A stretch of 64,000 nt of DNA. Origin: Sphingobacterium sp. xlx-96. Lineage in GTDB: Bacteria > Bacteroidota > Bacteroidia > Sphingobacteriales > Sphingobacteriaceae. The position numbers were made by a program, and so were the translations under genes. The notes under the pieces were generated by a model, which was given only the letters and a program-made list of their open reading frames with translations, did not search any database and was not told the origin of the DNA. Within the stretch, counting starts at the first letter, position 1; each line of letters opens with the position of its first letter. Shown here one piece after another: positions 8,430 to 18,077 of the stretch. The stretch spans positions 62,001 through 126,000 of the forward strand of contig NZ_WFKM01000003.1 of assembly GCF_011007365.1 (NCBI RefSeq), given 5' to 3'.

Positions 8430-8462
8430 TTGGGTGAATACAAAGCATTTTTTCTAAGTTTG
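8430..8462 (+). promoter_or_regulatory. Candidate promoter of dapD
   Basis: TAAGTTTG at 8455-8462 matches the -7 element TAnnTTTG. A TTG at 8430-8432 lies 22 nt upstream, slightly more than the usual 19-20. The start codon follows 36 nt later. Confidence 0.45.
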
Positions 8463-8498
8463 TAACTGAAAAAATAGTCATAACTAACACCGTAAAAA

Positions 8499-9314
8499 AT
8501 GCAAAACTTGCAAAAACTAGTCGAAGAAGCTTGGGAAGAAAGACACCTTTTAGAATTTAAAGAATATTTTGAAGCCATACAAACTGTCATCATGAAGCTG
8601 GATAACGGCGAACTACGTGTCGCCGAACCTGTAGGTGACCGTTGGCACGTAAATGACTGGATTAAAAAAGCAGTTATCCTATATTTCCCTATACGTGAGA
8701 TGAAAGAGATCGAAAACAAACCTTTCGTCTATCACGACAAGATGAAGTTAAAAACAAACTACAAAGAATTAGGCGTACGTGTTGTACCTGGAGCATCAGC
8801 ACGTTATGGGGCCTATTTAGCTAAAGGAGTTATTATGATGCCTTCCTATGTTAACATAGGCGCTTATGTAGGCGAGGGCACTATGGTAGACACTTGGGCT
8901 ACCGTTGGTTCTTGTGCGCAGATAGGAAAGCATGTTCATCTATCCGGAGGAGTCGGTATCGGTGGGGTACTAGAACCCGTACAGGCTGCACCTGTCATTA
9001 TAGAAGACAATGTATTCGTTGGTTCTCGTGTTATTGTGGTAGAAGGTGTTCATGTAGAGTCCGAAGCTGTTCTAGGAGCCAATGTTGTATTAACAGCATC
9101 AACCAAAATCATAGATGTATCCGGTCCTGAACCGATAGAGTATAAAGGTCGAGTACCAGCGCGGTCGGTAGTAATCCCTGGATCCTACACCAAAAAATTC
9201 CCTGCAGGAGACTATCAAGTTCCTTGTGCGTTGATTATTGGTAAACGCAAAGAGTCTACAGACAAAAAGACATCTCTAAACGATGCATTACGTGATCACA
9301 ACGTAGCTGTTTAA
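8499..9314 (+). CDS. dapD: Tetrahydrodipicolinate N-succinyltransferase
   Basis: Transfers succinyl from succinyl-CoA to 2,3,4,5-tetrahydropyridine-2,6-dicarboxylate in the DAP/lysine pathway, feeding peptidoglycan and lysine synthesis. The 271 aa length matches DapD. A helical N-terminal part (residues 1-95) is followed by a left-handed beta-helix with hexapeptide repeats (GAYVGEGTMVDTWATVGSCA and HVHLSGGVGIGGVLEP) and the C-terminal GRVPARSVVIPG segment. It is followed 3 nt later by the TsaC-like gene, so the two are co-transcribed. Confidence 0.97.
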   Translation: MQNLQKLVEEAWEERHLLEFKEYFEAIQTVIMKLDNGELRVAEPVGDRWHVNDWIKKAVILYFPIREMKEIENKPFVYHDKMKLKTNYKELGVRVVPGASARYGAYLAKGVIMMPSYVNIGAYVGEGTMVDTWATVGSCAQIGKHVHLSGGVGIGGVLEPVQAAPVIIEDNVFVGSRVIVVEGVHVESEAVLGANVVLTASTKIIDVSGPEPIEYKGRVPARSVVIPGSYTKKFPAGDYQVPCALIIGKRKESTDKKTSLNDALRDHNVAV

Positions 9315-9317
9315 GAT

Positions 9318-9899
9318 ATGAACAGACCTTTTGTTGACAAAGAAGACATAAATCAAGCCTTAGAAACCTTAAAAAAAGGAGGATTGATTTTGTATCCCAC
9401 AGACACGATCTGGGGTATAGGCTGTGATGCGACCAATCCAGATGCTGTTGAAAAAGTATTTGCTTTAAAAGGCAGAGATTTGAGCAAAAGTATGTTGATT
9501 CTATTACATAACGATAACCAATTAGCAAGCTACGTCCGCGAAATTCCAGAAGTAGCCTACGAGCTAATGGACACCTTCGATAAACCGCTCACAATCATCT
9601 ATTCAGGAGCCAAAAACCTTGCTCCAAATGCCATCGCGCAAGATGGTACAATAGGAATTCGTATCGTAGCGCATCCCTTCTGTCAACAACTTTTACAACG
9701 TTTCAAAAAACCCATTATTTCAACATCAGCAAATATCAGTGGACAACCTTCTGCAACCACCTTTGACCAAATAGATAACTTGATCAAGGAAAATGTAGAT
9801 TATATCGTTAAATTTGGACAAGAAGATAATACCCCTGGTCAACCCTCTGTTATTATGAAGCTAGATCCCAGTGGCAAATTCGAATTCCTACGTAAATAA
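9318..9899 (+). CDS. tsaC: L-threonylcarbamoyladenylate synthase (YrdC/Sua5 domain)
   Basis: Makes threonylcarbamoyl-AMP for the t6A37 tRNA modification. The protein is 193 aa, YrdC domain only. Visible motifs are GGLILYPTDTIWGIGCDATN, the KGRDLSKSMLILL segment (family KxR followed by SKxxSLL), and the STSANISGQPSATTFDQI loop. It lacks the C-terminal Sua5 domain. Translation probably couples to dapD through the 3-nt gap. Bacteroidota genomes may encode more than one YrdC paralog, so the symbol is by family. Confidence 0.92.
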   Translation: MNRPFVDKEDINQALETLKKGGLILYPTDTIWGIGCDATNPDAVEKVFALKGRDLSKSMLILLHNDNQLASYVREIPEVAYELMDTFDKPLTIIYSGAKNLAPNAIAQDGTIGIRIVAHPFCQQLLQRFKKPIISTSANISGQPSATTFDQIDNLIKENVDYIVKFGQEDNTPGQPSVIMKLDPSGKFEFLRK

Positions 9900-9905
9900 G
9901 AAAAT

Positions 9906-9947
9906 ATGAAATATCCATTTATCCATTGCTACATGGATATTCCATAT
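9906..9947. repeat. Short extragenic repeat with ATATCCAT/ATGGATAT ends, copy 1
   Basis: Begins with ATGAAATATCCAT and ends with GGATATTCCATAT, the same ends as the segment at 51297-51359. The inner TGCTACATGGATAT (9927-9940) is the reverse complement of 51302-51315. It can fold by pairing ATATCCAT with ATGGATAT. It lies in the gap before the DUF4920 gene. Confidence 0.55.
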
Positions 9948-9974
9948 GACACTTAAAGAACAAATTTTATACAT

Positions 9975-10376
9975 ATGAACAAGTTAGCATCAATTTTTAT
10001 CTTTCTATTCGCAATGACGACTATGGTATCAGCGCAACAGTCAATCCAACCTGCTAAAGCCGGTGTAAACTATGGAAAGGCTATTGAAAAGAAAAATGCA
10101 ATATCTGTCAAAGCTTTAGAAACGACATTAAAAGAAAAAGGCAACTATACCGGAAAAGTGGAAGCACAGGTTGTAGAAGTATGCAAATCAAAAGGCTGCT
10201 ACATGACTTTAAAACGCGAAGGGGCCGAACCTATCACTGTTCGGTTTACAGATTATGGCTACTTTGTGCCACAAGATCTTATCGGTAAAACCGTAGTGGT
10301 TGAAGGCAAGGCAAAAATCAAAGAGCCTAAACAGGACATTAGCTTTATTGCCGATGGCGTACTCGTTATCAAGTAA
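9975..10376 (+). CDS. Secreted DUF4920 protein
   Basis: Exported protein of 133 aa and unknown function. The signal peptide is MNKLASIFIFLFAMTTMVSA, cleaved before QQS. The mature part has an OB-like beta pattern (YTGKVEAQVVEVCKSKGCYM and KTVVVEGKAKIKEP), with two cysteines in VCKSKGCYM that might bind metal or form a disulfide. This matches the DUF4920 family seen across Bacteroidota. A terminator follows its stop. Confidence 0.85.
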   Translation: MNKLASIFIFLFAMTTMVSAQQSIQPAKAGVNYGKAIEKKNAISVKALETTLKEKGNYTGKVEAQVVEVCKSKGCYMTLKREGAEPITVRFTDYGYFVPQDLIGKTVVVEGKAKIKEPKQDISFIADGVLVIK

Positions 10377-10400
10377 ATCATCCATTTTTCCATCATTAAA

Positions 10401-10433
10401 GAAGGCGCTTTTTCAGAAGCACCTTCTTTTTTT
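10401..10433 (+). terminator. Terminator after the DUF4920 gene
   Basis: Stem 10401-10410/10417-10426 (GAAGGCGCTT/AAGCACCTTC, one mismatch) with a 6-nt loop followed by seven T. Confidence 0.85.
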
Positions 10434-10450
10434 GGAATCTTCTCAACCTT

Positions 10451-11296
10451 ATGCAAACATTCCATACCGCTCCATGCTCTTCTATTAACGCCAATGGCAC
10501 TTTGGTAACGTTCGAAAGTCCCCTAATCATGGGAATTCTAAATGTTACACCAGATTCTTTTTTTGACGGCGGTCAACACAACACGCTAGAGGCTGCATCA
10601 AAGAAAGCAGAGCAATTGATAAGTCAGGGGGCCGACCTACTTGATATAGGAGCCTACTCTTCTAGACCGGGGGCCTCGCTCATCTCTATCCAAGAAGAGA
10701 TAGACCGTGCCTTACCGATCATTGAATATATTGCAACCAATTTCCCGGACACCATTTTATCCATAGATACGTTTCGTGCTGAGGTAGCTCGGGCTGCTAT
10801 TCAAGCCGGCGCACACATTATCAATGATATATCGGGTGGAAATTTGGATGATGATATGTTTAATACTGTAGCCAAGCTCCAGGTTCCTTACATCCTTATG
10901 CACATGCGGGGTACTCCAGAAACCATGCAACAACTCACGGACTATGGAGACATCGTTGAAGATATTGCCGTCTATTTTGGCGAACGTATTGCCCAATTGA
11001 GATCACTGGGCGTCAGAGACCTTATCCTAGACCCTGGCTTTGGCTTTTCAAAGACTATAGCTCAAAATTACGAACTATTGCATCGCATCGATGAATTACA
11101 CTACATGGGGCTTCCACTACTTGGTGGAATTTCAAGAAAATCAATGATATATAAAAAGCTAGAAATAACTCCCCAAGAATCACTCTCAGCGACAACTGCA
11201 CTGAATACAGTTTTACTCCGAAATGGAGTACAACTATTACGGGTACACGATGTTCTTGAAGCAAAACAACTCATCCAATTATTTTACAACCAATAG
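10451..11296 (+). CDS. folP: Dihydropteroate synthase
   Basis: Condenses p-aminobenzoate with hydroxymethyl-dihydropterin pyrophosphate in folate synthesis; the sulfonamide target. The 281 aa protein shows the full signature set: GILNVTPDSFFDGGQ, GADLLDIGAYSSRPGA, SIDTFRAEVARAAIQAGAHI, INDISGG, LDPGFGFSKT and GISRKSMI. Its ATG lies 18 nt after the preceding terminator and the TTG start of brnQ comes 2 nt after its stop, so these two are co-transcribed. Confidence 0.97.
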   Translation: MQTFHTAPCSSINANGTLVTFESPLIMGILNVTPDSFFDGGQHNTLEAASKKAEQLISQGADLLDIGAYSSRPGASLISIQEEIDRALPIIEYIATNFPDTILSIDTFRAEVARAAIQAGAHIINDISGGNLDDDMFNTVAKLQVPYILMHMRGTPETMQQLTDYGDIVEDIAVYFGERIAQLRSLGVRDLILDPGFGFSKTIAQNYELLHRIDELHYMGLPLLGGISRKSMIYKKLEITPQESLSATTALNTVLLRNGVQLLRVHDVLEAKQLIQLFYNQ

Positions 11297-11298
11297 AC

Positions 11299-12606
11299 TT
11301 GAAGAGATATAAAGATATACTTACGATTGGCTTCGCGTTATTTGCTATGTTCTTCGGGGCGGGCAATTTGCTACTTCCACCCTTTATCGGTCTACAAATA
11401 GGCCCACACATCTGGATTACAATCATAGCCTTCGGGCTCACGGGGATTTTGCTTCCCTTTCTTGGGGTTTTATCTATTGTACAATCTGGAAATTCAATTC
11501 AGGATTTAGGGAATAAGGTACATCCACTATTAGCCCCGATCTTGGGGGCTGTGATTATGCTATGTATCGGGCCACTTATTGCCATACCAAGGACTGCGGC
11601 TACCACTTTTGAAGTTGGTCTCTTACCGCTATTTCCAACACTGAATCCGATTTGGTCTGCTGTTCTCTTTTTTTCCATCACTTGGGCCCTAACAATTGTT
11701 CCTTCCAAAGTTGTTGATATTATAGGCAACTTCCTGACACCGGTACTACTGCTGTTATTATTGTTACTGATAGGTGTAGGCATTAGTAATCCACTCGGCC
11801 CCTATTCTGCAACAACACTTTCATCTTCTGAAGCCTTTGCCTTAGGCTTCACCGAAGGATATCAGACACTCGATGTACTGGCATCAGTCATATTTGCTGG
11901 TATCATCATTACTGCCGCTCAAACAAAAGGATATCATCAGACCTCCGAAAAAAGTAAGGTCGTGATTGCATCAGGAGCCCTTTCTGCCATCTGTTTGTTC
12001 CTTATTTATGGAGGCTTACTGTATCTAGGTTCGACCTCCAATATTTCGAATACAAGCATTAGCAGATCTGCTCTATTAATACATATTGCAAAAAGCAATC
12101 TAGGCGATTATGGAATGATTGCAATAGCTTTTAGCATTGCGCTTGCCTGCCTGACTACTGCAATTGCGTTAACATCTGCCGTAGGTTCATTTTTCTCGCA
12201 ACTGACAAATGGAAAATTAAGCTACAAAAACTTAGTTACAACTTGCTGTCTGGTATCCGCAGCATTATCCATCACAGGTGTAGATAATATCATACGGTTT
12301 GCATACCCCCCATTGGCATTTGTCTATCCTATCGTTATCACGCTCGTTCTCTACATCGTTATTTTCGGGAGATTCGTAAAGTCTAAACTGCCTTACATTG
12401 GCGCCTTGAGTGCCTCTGCGATAATTGCATTTCTGAATCTGTTTAACGTATTGGGCATTTGGTCAAAAGAACAGCTTACCTTTTTTAATAACATTCCTTT
12501 TTTCGAAATGGATTTAGGTTGGGTATTACCTTCAATTATCGGATTTGGAATAGGTTACCTAACTAGTTTATTCTATTCAAAAAAAGACACCCCTAGCAAA
12601 GGCTAA
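11299..12606 (+). CDS. brnQ: Branched-chain amino acid transport system II carrier protein
   Basis: Inner-membrane sodium-coupled Leu/Ile/Val transporter (LIVCS family), 435 aa with about 12 hydrophobic segments. The N-terminus KRYKDILTIGFALFAMFFGA GNLL matches BrnQ, where FxxFFGAGNLxxPP is characteristic. The start must be TTG at 11299, because the next ATG falls inside the first membrane segment. It is joined to folP by a 2-nt gap. The last codons overlap a hairpin that probably terminates metG from the opposite strand. Confidence 0.93.
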   Translation: MKRYKDILTIGFALFAMFFGAGNLLLPPFIGLQIGPHIWITIIAFGLTGILLPFLGVLSIVQSGNSIQDLGNKVHPLLAPILGAVIMLCIGPLIAIPRTAATTFEVGLLPLFPTLNPIWSAVLFFSITWALTIVPSKVVDIIGNFLTPVLLLLLLLLIGVGISNPLGPYSATTLSSSEAFALGFTEGYQTLDVLASVIFAGIIITAAQTKGYHQTSEKSKVVIASGALSAICLFLIYGGLLYLGSTSNISNTSISRSALLIHIAKSNLGDYGMIAIAFSIALACLTTAIALTSAVGSFFSQLTNGKLSYKNLVTTCCLVSAALSITGVDNIIRFAYPPLAFVYPIVITLVLYIVIFGRFVKSKLPYIGALSASAIIAFLNLFNVLGIWSKEQLTFFNNIPFFEMDLGWVLPSIIGFGIGYLTSLFYSKKDTPSKG

Positions 12607-12616
12607 GAGTGTCTTT
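12579..12616 (-). terminator. Terminator for metG inside the 3' end of brnQ
   Basis: Stem 12583-12590/12609-12616 (AAAGACAC/GTGTCTTT). On the minus strand it is followed by a run of T (complement of the A-tract from 12579), so it fits a metG terminator. The stem overlaps the last eight codons and the stop of brnQ. Confidence 0.7.
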
Positions 12617-12637
12617 ATGATTGAAAAATTCGAGTTC

Positions 12638-14707
12638 TTAACGCACCACACTTCCGTTTGTAATGGTCGTTTGTGGATTGACAAAATCCAATCTTCCATC
12701 TGCATCTTCCGCCATTAATATCATTCCTTGAGACTGGATTCCTTTAATCTCCCGAGGCTCTAGATTTACCAGAATTGAAACCTGTCTACCGACAATATCT
12801 TCAGGTGCGAAAAATTCAGCTATCCCCGATACAACCGTACGTTGATCGATTCCTGTATCAATCTTAAGTTTCAATAATTTCTTTGTTTTAGCGACTTTCT
12901 CCGCTTCCAATATCGTTCCCACACGGATATCCAATTTCATAAAATCATCGAAATTTATATTCGTTTTTGCAGGAGCTACACTGACGGCCGCTTTCGCATT
13001 ATTTGCTTTAGCAGCAGCCAACTTCTCTAATTGAAATGCGACCTGTTCGTCCGTTATTTTATCAAACAACAATTGTACTTCACCTAAAACATGACCCTCA
13101 GTGATAAGATCTGAAGTCCCTGCTTTATCCCATTCCCGCGTAGAAAGCTGTAACATATCAAAAAGTTGAGTAGCTGTCTTCGGTAGAAAAGGCTGTGCCA
13201 AGATCGCTAAATTTGCCACGATCTGCGTAGCCACATTAAGTACGGTTTTCACCCTTTCTTCGTCTATCTTGATCACTTTCCAAGGCTCCTCATCTGCCAA
13301 ATACTTATTCCCTAAACGGGCTGCATTCATGAAATGACTTAATGCCTCTCTAAATCTATAGCTTGACAAAGATTGTTCTATCAACGCCGGATATTTCGAC
13401 AACTCATCAAAGACAGCGTTATCCACTCCATTGTAAGCACTTCCTTTCAACACTTTTCCGTCAAAATATTTGTGCGACAACACCATAACCCGATTGACAA
13501 AATTACCAAAGATAGCAACAAGCTCATTGTTCACACGTGCTTGAAAATCCTTCCACGTAAATTCGCTATCCGAAGTCTCCGGCAATATAGAGGTCAGTAC
13601 ATAACGTAATTCATCCTGTTTCCCTGGAAATTCTTCCAAATATTCATGCAACCATACGGCATGATTACGAGATGTCGATAACTTATCGCCTTCTAGATTC
13701 AAGAATTCATTTGCAGGCACATTATCTGGCAAAATATACTCTCCGTGCGCATGCAATATGGCCGGAAAAATAATACAGTGAAATACGATATTATCCTTAC
13801 CTATGAAGTGAATCAATGTCGCGTCGTCCTCTGGATTCGATTGCTTTTTCCAATAGCTCTCCCAATCTTTTCCATTATCTATAGCCCATTGCTTTGTAGC
13901 CGAAATATAGCCTATCGGGGCATCCAACCATACGTACAATTTCTTTCCTGTAGCCTCTTCCAAGGGTACATCGACTCCCCAATCTAAGTCACGTGTCATA
14001 GATCGAGGCTGCAGGCCTGATTTCAACCAAGATTGACATTGACCAAAGACATTCGACTTTAGTACATCTTTCTTACCGTCGATTAACCATTTTTCCAACC
14101 AAGGCTGATATTTATCCAATGGTAAATACCAATGCTTTGTCTCCTTTAAAATTGGTGTTTTACCACTCAAAGTAGATTTCGGATTAATCAGATCTGTAGG
14201 ACTTAAAGAAGTTCCACACTTCTCGCATTGATCCCCATAGGCACCTTCATTCTGACAATGCGGGCAGGTACCTGTAATATAGCGATCCGCTAGAAACTGA
14301 TGAAATTCTTCATCGTAATACTGCTCCGAAAACTTCTCAATAAATTCGCCCTTTTCATAAAGGTTCAGGAAAAACTCCTGCGATAATTCATGATGAATAG
14401 GTTCCGATGTACGGTGATAAATATCAAAAGAAATTCCAAAATCTTCGAAAGACTCTTTTATCTGTTGATTATACTTATCAATTATCTCACGAGGAGTAAC
14501 CCCCTCCTTTTTAGCTTTAATGGTGATCGCAGCCCCGTGTTCGTCCGAACCACAGACATAAACCACATCCTTATTATTCAATCGTAAGAAGCGCACAAAA
14601 ATATCCCCAGGAATATACGCTCCAGCCAAATGTCCTATGTGCAAAGGACCATTGGCATACGGTAACGCTGAGGTGATGGTATAACGTTTTTTAGATAAAT
14701 TGCTCAA
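12638..14707 (-). CDS. metG: Methionyl-tRNA synthetase
   Basis: Charges initiator and elongator tRNA(Met). The 689 aa protein has the class I motif PLHIGHLAG, a zinc knuckle with four cysteines ([18 protein letters not shown]), a KMSKS variant ([10 protein letters not shown]), the anticodon-binding domain, and a C-terminal OB-fold tRNA-binding domain ([20 protein letters not shown]). The start is TTG at 14707: an in-frame TAA lies 12 nt upstream and no ATG fits the conserved N-terminus ([17 protein letters not shown]). Confidence 0.97.
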   Translation of the reverse strand: MSNLSKKRYTITSALPYANGPLHIGHLAGAYIPGDIFVRFLRLNNKDVVYVCGSDEHGAAITIKAKKEGVTPREIIDKYNQQIKESFEDFGISFDIYHRTSEPIHHELSQEFFLNLYEKGEFIEKFSEQYYDEEFHQFLADRYITGTCPHCQNEGAYGDQCEKCGTSLSPTDLINPKSTLSGKTPILKETKHWYLPLDKYQPWLEKWLIDGKKDVLKSNVFGQCQSWLKSGLQPRSMTRDLDWGVDVPLEEATGKKLYVWLDAPIGYISATKQWAIDNGKDWESYWKKQSNPEDDATLIHFIGKDNIVFHCIIFPAILHAHGEYILPDNVPANEFLNLEGDKLSTSRNHAVWLHEYLEEFPGKQDELRYVLTSILPETSDSEFTWKDFQARVNNELVAIFGNFVNRVMVLSHKYFDGKVLKGSAYNGVDNAVFDELSKYPALIEQSLSSYRFREALSHFMNAARLGNKYLADEEPWKVIKIDEERVKTVLNVATQIVANLAILAQPFLPKTATQLFDMLQLSTREWDKAGTSDLITEGHVLGEVQLLFDKITDEQVAFQLEKLAAAKANNAKAAVSVAPAKTNINFDDFMKLDIRVGTILEAEKVAKTKKLLKLKIDTGIDQRTVVSGIAEFFAPEDIVGRQVSILVNLEPREIKGIQSQGMILMAEDADGRLDFVNPQTTITNGSVVR

Positions 14708-14874
14708 GATATTGTACTTTTAATGGTAATACTAAAAATTAAATGGTAACATTGTTTACAAAGATAACTCAATTTGCGCTTAATAAATAAGAGCCCGTTT
14801 AGATTTATCCCATAAAAATACTTATCTTTTATGATATAGGATTAAACACGACTCTAAAAGCTTTTAAAACAAAG

Positions 14875-15783
14875 ATGAATACGCCTGCATATCTAAAAAA
14901 AGGAGATAAAATCGCCATATTATGTCCAGCAAGTTATATCTCCGGAGACCTAACACCAGCCTATAATATACTCCTCGACTGGGGACTTCAACTTGAAATT
15001 GCCCCCTCCACCGAAGCGCAGTTCCATCAATTCGCTGGCAACGACGAACTACGAGCACAGGATTTACAACAGGCTCTGGATAATCCAGATATCAAAGCCA
15101 TTATTGCCGGACGAGGTGGGTATGGCTCCGTCCGTTTGATTGATAAATTAGACTTTTCAGCGTTCAAGAAAAAACCCAAATGGATCATTGGCTTTAGCGA
15201 CATTACCGTAATTCACAGTCATATCCAACGACAATTCCAGCTGCCCACAATTCATGGTCAGATGGTGAAATCGTTCTTAGAAGCCAGTACCGAATCGCTA
15301 CAGACTTTAAAAAACACACTCTTTGGAAAAAATCCAGATCTTCACTACAATACACCAAATCCGAATAATCGCGACGGACGCAGTCGAGGCATATTAACAG
15401 GAGGAAATTTAGCTATTTTACAAAGCATACTAGCCTCTGCTTCCGATGTCGATTACAAAGACAAAATTCTATTCCTAGAAGACGTTGGTGAATCCTATTA
15501 CAATATCGATCGTATGCTATGGACACTGAAAAGGGCAGGAAAACTGGACAAACTGAAAGGACTTATTATAGGAAGCTTCACTTCACTCAAGGACGCTGAT
15601 CCTCCTTTTGGACAGACTATAGAAGAGATTATTATAGATAAGGTTAAAGAATTTCATTATCCGGTTGCTTTCGACTGCCCTGCAGGACATATAGACGACA
15701 ACAGGGCACTAATTTTTGGCGAGGAAGTAGAACTAACAGTAACAGGAGAAAAAATAGCAATTACCTATCCAAATAGAAAATGA
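14875..15783 (+). CDS. LD-carboxypeptidase (peptidase family S66)
   Basis: Serine peptidase that trims the terminal D-Ala from murein tetrapeptides during peptidoglycan recycling (LdcA/MccF family). The 302 aa length is normal. The nucleophile motif is GFSDITVIHSH, the glutamate lies in LFLEDVGESYYNIDRML, and the histidine in FDCPAGHIDDNRAL, giving the Ser-Glu-His triad. GRGGYGSVRLID is the usual oxyanion-side motif. No signal peptide is visible, so it acts in the cytoplasm. Its stop overlaps the start of the DoxX gene (ATGA). Confidence 0.93.
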   Translation: MNTPAYLKKGDKIAILCPASYISGDLTPAYNILLDWGLQLEIAPSTEAQFHQFAGNDELRAQDLQQALDNPDIKAIIAGRGGYGSVRLIDKLDFSAFKKKPKWIIGFSDITVIHSHIQRQFQLPTIHGQMVKSFLEASTESLQTLKNTLFGKNPDLHYNTPNPNNRDGRSRGILTGGNLAILQSILASASDVDYKDKILFLEDVGESYYNIDRMLWTLKRAGKLDKLKGLIIGSFTSLKDADPPFGQTIEEIIIDKVKEFHYPVAFDCPAGHIDDNRALIFGEEVELTVTGEKIAITYPNRK

Positions 15784-16181
15784 GCACAGTCAGCACAAAA
15801 AAAGATATTGCCCTCCTGCTAATACGTGTCACGATAGGTCTCACGATGTTGATCTTTCATGGATTACCCAAATTAATGGGTGGGGCAGAAAAATGGGAAA
15901 AGATAGGGTTATCTATGGGCAATTTAGGTATAGACTTCTTTCCCGCTATTTGGGGATTCTGCGCTGCTATTGTTGAGAGTTTAGGCGCTTTATTCATTGC
16001 CCTCGGATTATGGACTAGGCCCAATAGCATCTTATTAGCTTTTACGATGTTAATTGCTACGATTTCGCATTTAACCGTTGGTGATGGATTTAATGTCGCC
16101 TCGCATGCTATCGAGCTTATGGCTGTATTCATTGCACTATTTCTTATGGGACCAGGGAAATATAGTGTTGACAAAAGGTAA
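15780..16181 (+). CDS. DoxX-family membrane protein
   Basis: Integral membrane protein of 133 aa with four hydrophobic segments and the DoxX family pattern (LLLIRVTIGLTMLIFHGLPK, then ESLGALFIALGLWTRP). DoxX relatives are linked to quinone or thiol redox chemistry in the membrane, but the function is not established. It overlaps the LD-carboxypeptidase gene by 4 nt and is translationally coupled to it. Confidence 0.88.
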   Translation: MSTVSTKKDIALLLIRVTIGLTMLIFHGLPKLMGGAEKWEKIGLSMGNLGIDFFPAIWGFCAAIVESLGALFIALGLWTRPNSILLAFTMLIATISHLTVGDGFNVASHAIELMAVFIALFLMGPGKYSVDKR

Positions 16182-16412
16182 CAACAATTAACATATTTTG
16201 TCCAAACTAAGCCATCTATTCATTAGAATAGACACTTCCAAATTTAAAAAATTTCAAAAGTTAGGTTTATTCATCACTAAATAAATAAGATTTATTGAAA
16301 AATTAGTAAAATAAACGATAGATATCGGTCATTATAAGCATTTTTTACAAAAATAAACTTTGTTTATTTTCATTTTGCTATTGTACCTACCTTAGCTTCG
16401 TAAAACAAAATT

Positions 16413-18035
16413 ATGGTAATAATGGAGCTACGTGAATTTGGGACAAAGAGTTCTTCATTCGATTTGAATTCAATTGGGTTAAATGCAGGAACAATACACT
16501 GGAACTTAAGCAACGAAAAGCTTACTGCTCAAACCCTAGAGCTAGGACAGGGCACATTAAATGACAAAGGAGCTCTTTGCGTAAATACCGGCAAATTTAC
16601 CGGCAGATCACCTAAAGACAAATTTGTTGTAAAGGACAGCCTTACCGAAAACAGTGTGGACTGGGGCGACATTAATATCGCAATTTCAAAAGAAATTTTT
16701 GATAATCTATATCAAAAGATGCGTTCGTTTCTAGCAGGAAAAGAGGTTTGGATAAGACATTGTTATGCTGGAGCAGACCCGACATATAGATTAAATGTAA
16801 CAGTGGTAAATACGATGCCTTGGGCGAATCTGTTCTGTAATAATCTTTTCATCAGACCTACAGAAACAGAATTAACGACTTTTGAAAAAGAATGGGTTAT
16901 TCTTCAAATACCGGAGTTTGAAGCAGATCCAGCAGTAGACGGCACAAGATCAGCAAACTTTACAATTGTAAATTTTAGCGAAAAAGTTATTTTAATAGGT
17001 GGCACAGCGTATACAGGGGAAATGAAAAAAGGAATTTTCTCAGCTCTTAATTTCATCTTACCACACCAATATAATGTATTACCGATGCACTGTTCGGCCA
17101 ATGAAGGAAAAGACGGTGATGTGTCCTTATTTTTTGGGTTAAGTGGCACAGGTAAAACTACGCTATCAGCGGATGCAAATAGATCTCTTATTGGTGATGA
17201 CGAACATGGATGGGCAGAAAGCTCTGTTTTCAATTTTGAAGGTGGATGCTATGCAAAATGTATCGATTTGAGTCCAGAAAAAGAACCGGAAATTTATGCC
17301 GCAATTAAACCAGGTACATTGTTGGAAAATATTTCCTTTTTCAAAGATAGTAACATCGTAGACTTTGCTGACGCAAGTGTCACCGAAAATACCCGTGCAG
17401 CATACCCGATAGATTATATTCCTAATGCGAAAGAACCTTCTTTAGGTGGAAAACCTAAAAATATATTCTTTTTGACATGCGATGCTTTCGGTATACTTCC
17501 TCCGATATCGAAGTTAACGAAAGCACAAGCTATGTATCATTTTATATCAGGATACACCGCGAAAGTAGCTGGTACTGAAGTAGGTATAACCGAACCGCAA
17601 ACAACATTTTCTGCTTGTTTCGGACGTGTATTTTTACCTCTTCATCCTACAAAATATGCAGAGCTTTTAGGCGAAAAATTAGAAAAAAACCCAGATGTTA
17701 ATGTGTGGCTTATCAATACGGGATGGACAGGTGGAAAATATGGAGTAGGCAAGCGTATGAACCTTAAATATACACGTTCAATGATTAACGCTGCAATGCG
17801 TGGTGATCTGGACGACGTTGAATACGTACCGCATGTAGTTTTTGGTCTACTTAAACCACAGTCATGCCCTGGTGTTCCTCCAGAAGTGTTAAATCCTAGG
17901 ACGACGTGGACAGATACAGATGCTTACGACAAACAGGCCCTAGCACTTGCACAGCTTTTCGTCAACAACTTCAAACAATATGAAGATGAAGCTAGTGAAG
18001 AAATCCGTTCCGCTTCGCCCAGAACATCTTTATAA
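16413..18035 (+). CDS. pckA: Phosphoenolpyruvate carboxykinase (ATP)
   Basis: Converts oxaloacetate and ATP to PEP and CO2 in gluconeogenesis. The 540 aa length is typical of the ATP-dependent type. Conserved elements are GRSPKDKFVV, the metal/substrate region SANEGKDGDVSLFFG, the P-loop FGLSGTGKTTLSAD, the DDEHGW kinase-2 segment and NTGWTGGKYGVGKRM. Two in-frame ATGs (16413 and 16422) are possible. A 230-nt AT-rich gap precedes it, without a clear promoter match. It ends in a strong bidirectional terminator. Confidence 0.97.
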   Translation: MVIMELREFGTKSSSFDLNSIGLNAGTIHWNLSNEKLTAQTLELGQGTLNDKGALCVNTGKFTGRSPKDKFVVKDSLTENSVDWGDINIAISKEIFDNLYQKMRSFLAGKEVWIRHCYAGADPTYRLNVTVVNTMPWANLFCNNLFIRPTETELTTFEKEWVILQIPEFEADPAVDGTRSANFTIVNFSEKVILIGGTAYTGEMKKGIFSALNFILPHQYNVLPMHCSANEGKDGDVSLFFGLSGTGKTTLSADANRSLIGDDEHGWAESSVFNFEGGCYAKCIDLSPEKEPEIYAAIKPGTLLENISFFKDSNIVDFADASVTENTRAAYPIDYIPNAKEPSLGGKPKNIFFLTCDAFGILPPISKLTKAQAMYHFISGYTAKVAGTEVGITEPQTTFSACFGRVFLPLHPTKYAELLGEKLEKNPDVNVWLINTGWTGGKYGVGKRMNLKYTRSMINAAMRGDLDDVEYVPHVVFGLLKPQSCPGVPPEVLNPRTTWTDTDAYDKQALALAQLFVNNFKQYEDEASEEIRSASPRTSL

Positions 18036-18037
18036 TC

Positions 18038-18077
18038 TTTTAAAAAAAAGCGCCCCAAGGGGCGCTTTTTTTTAAAA
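18038..18077. terminator. Bidirectional terminator between pckA and the convergent gene
   Basis: Perfect 19-bp arms 18038-18056/18059-18077 separated only by AA, with GCGCCCC/GGGGCGC at the core and eight A or T on each side. The TAA of the minus-strand gene (18072-18074) lies within the right arm. Confidence 0.93.
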
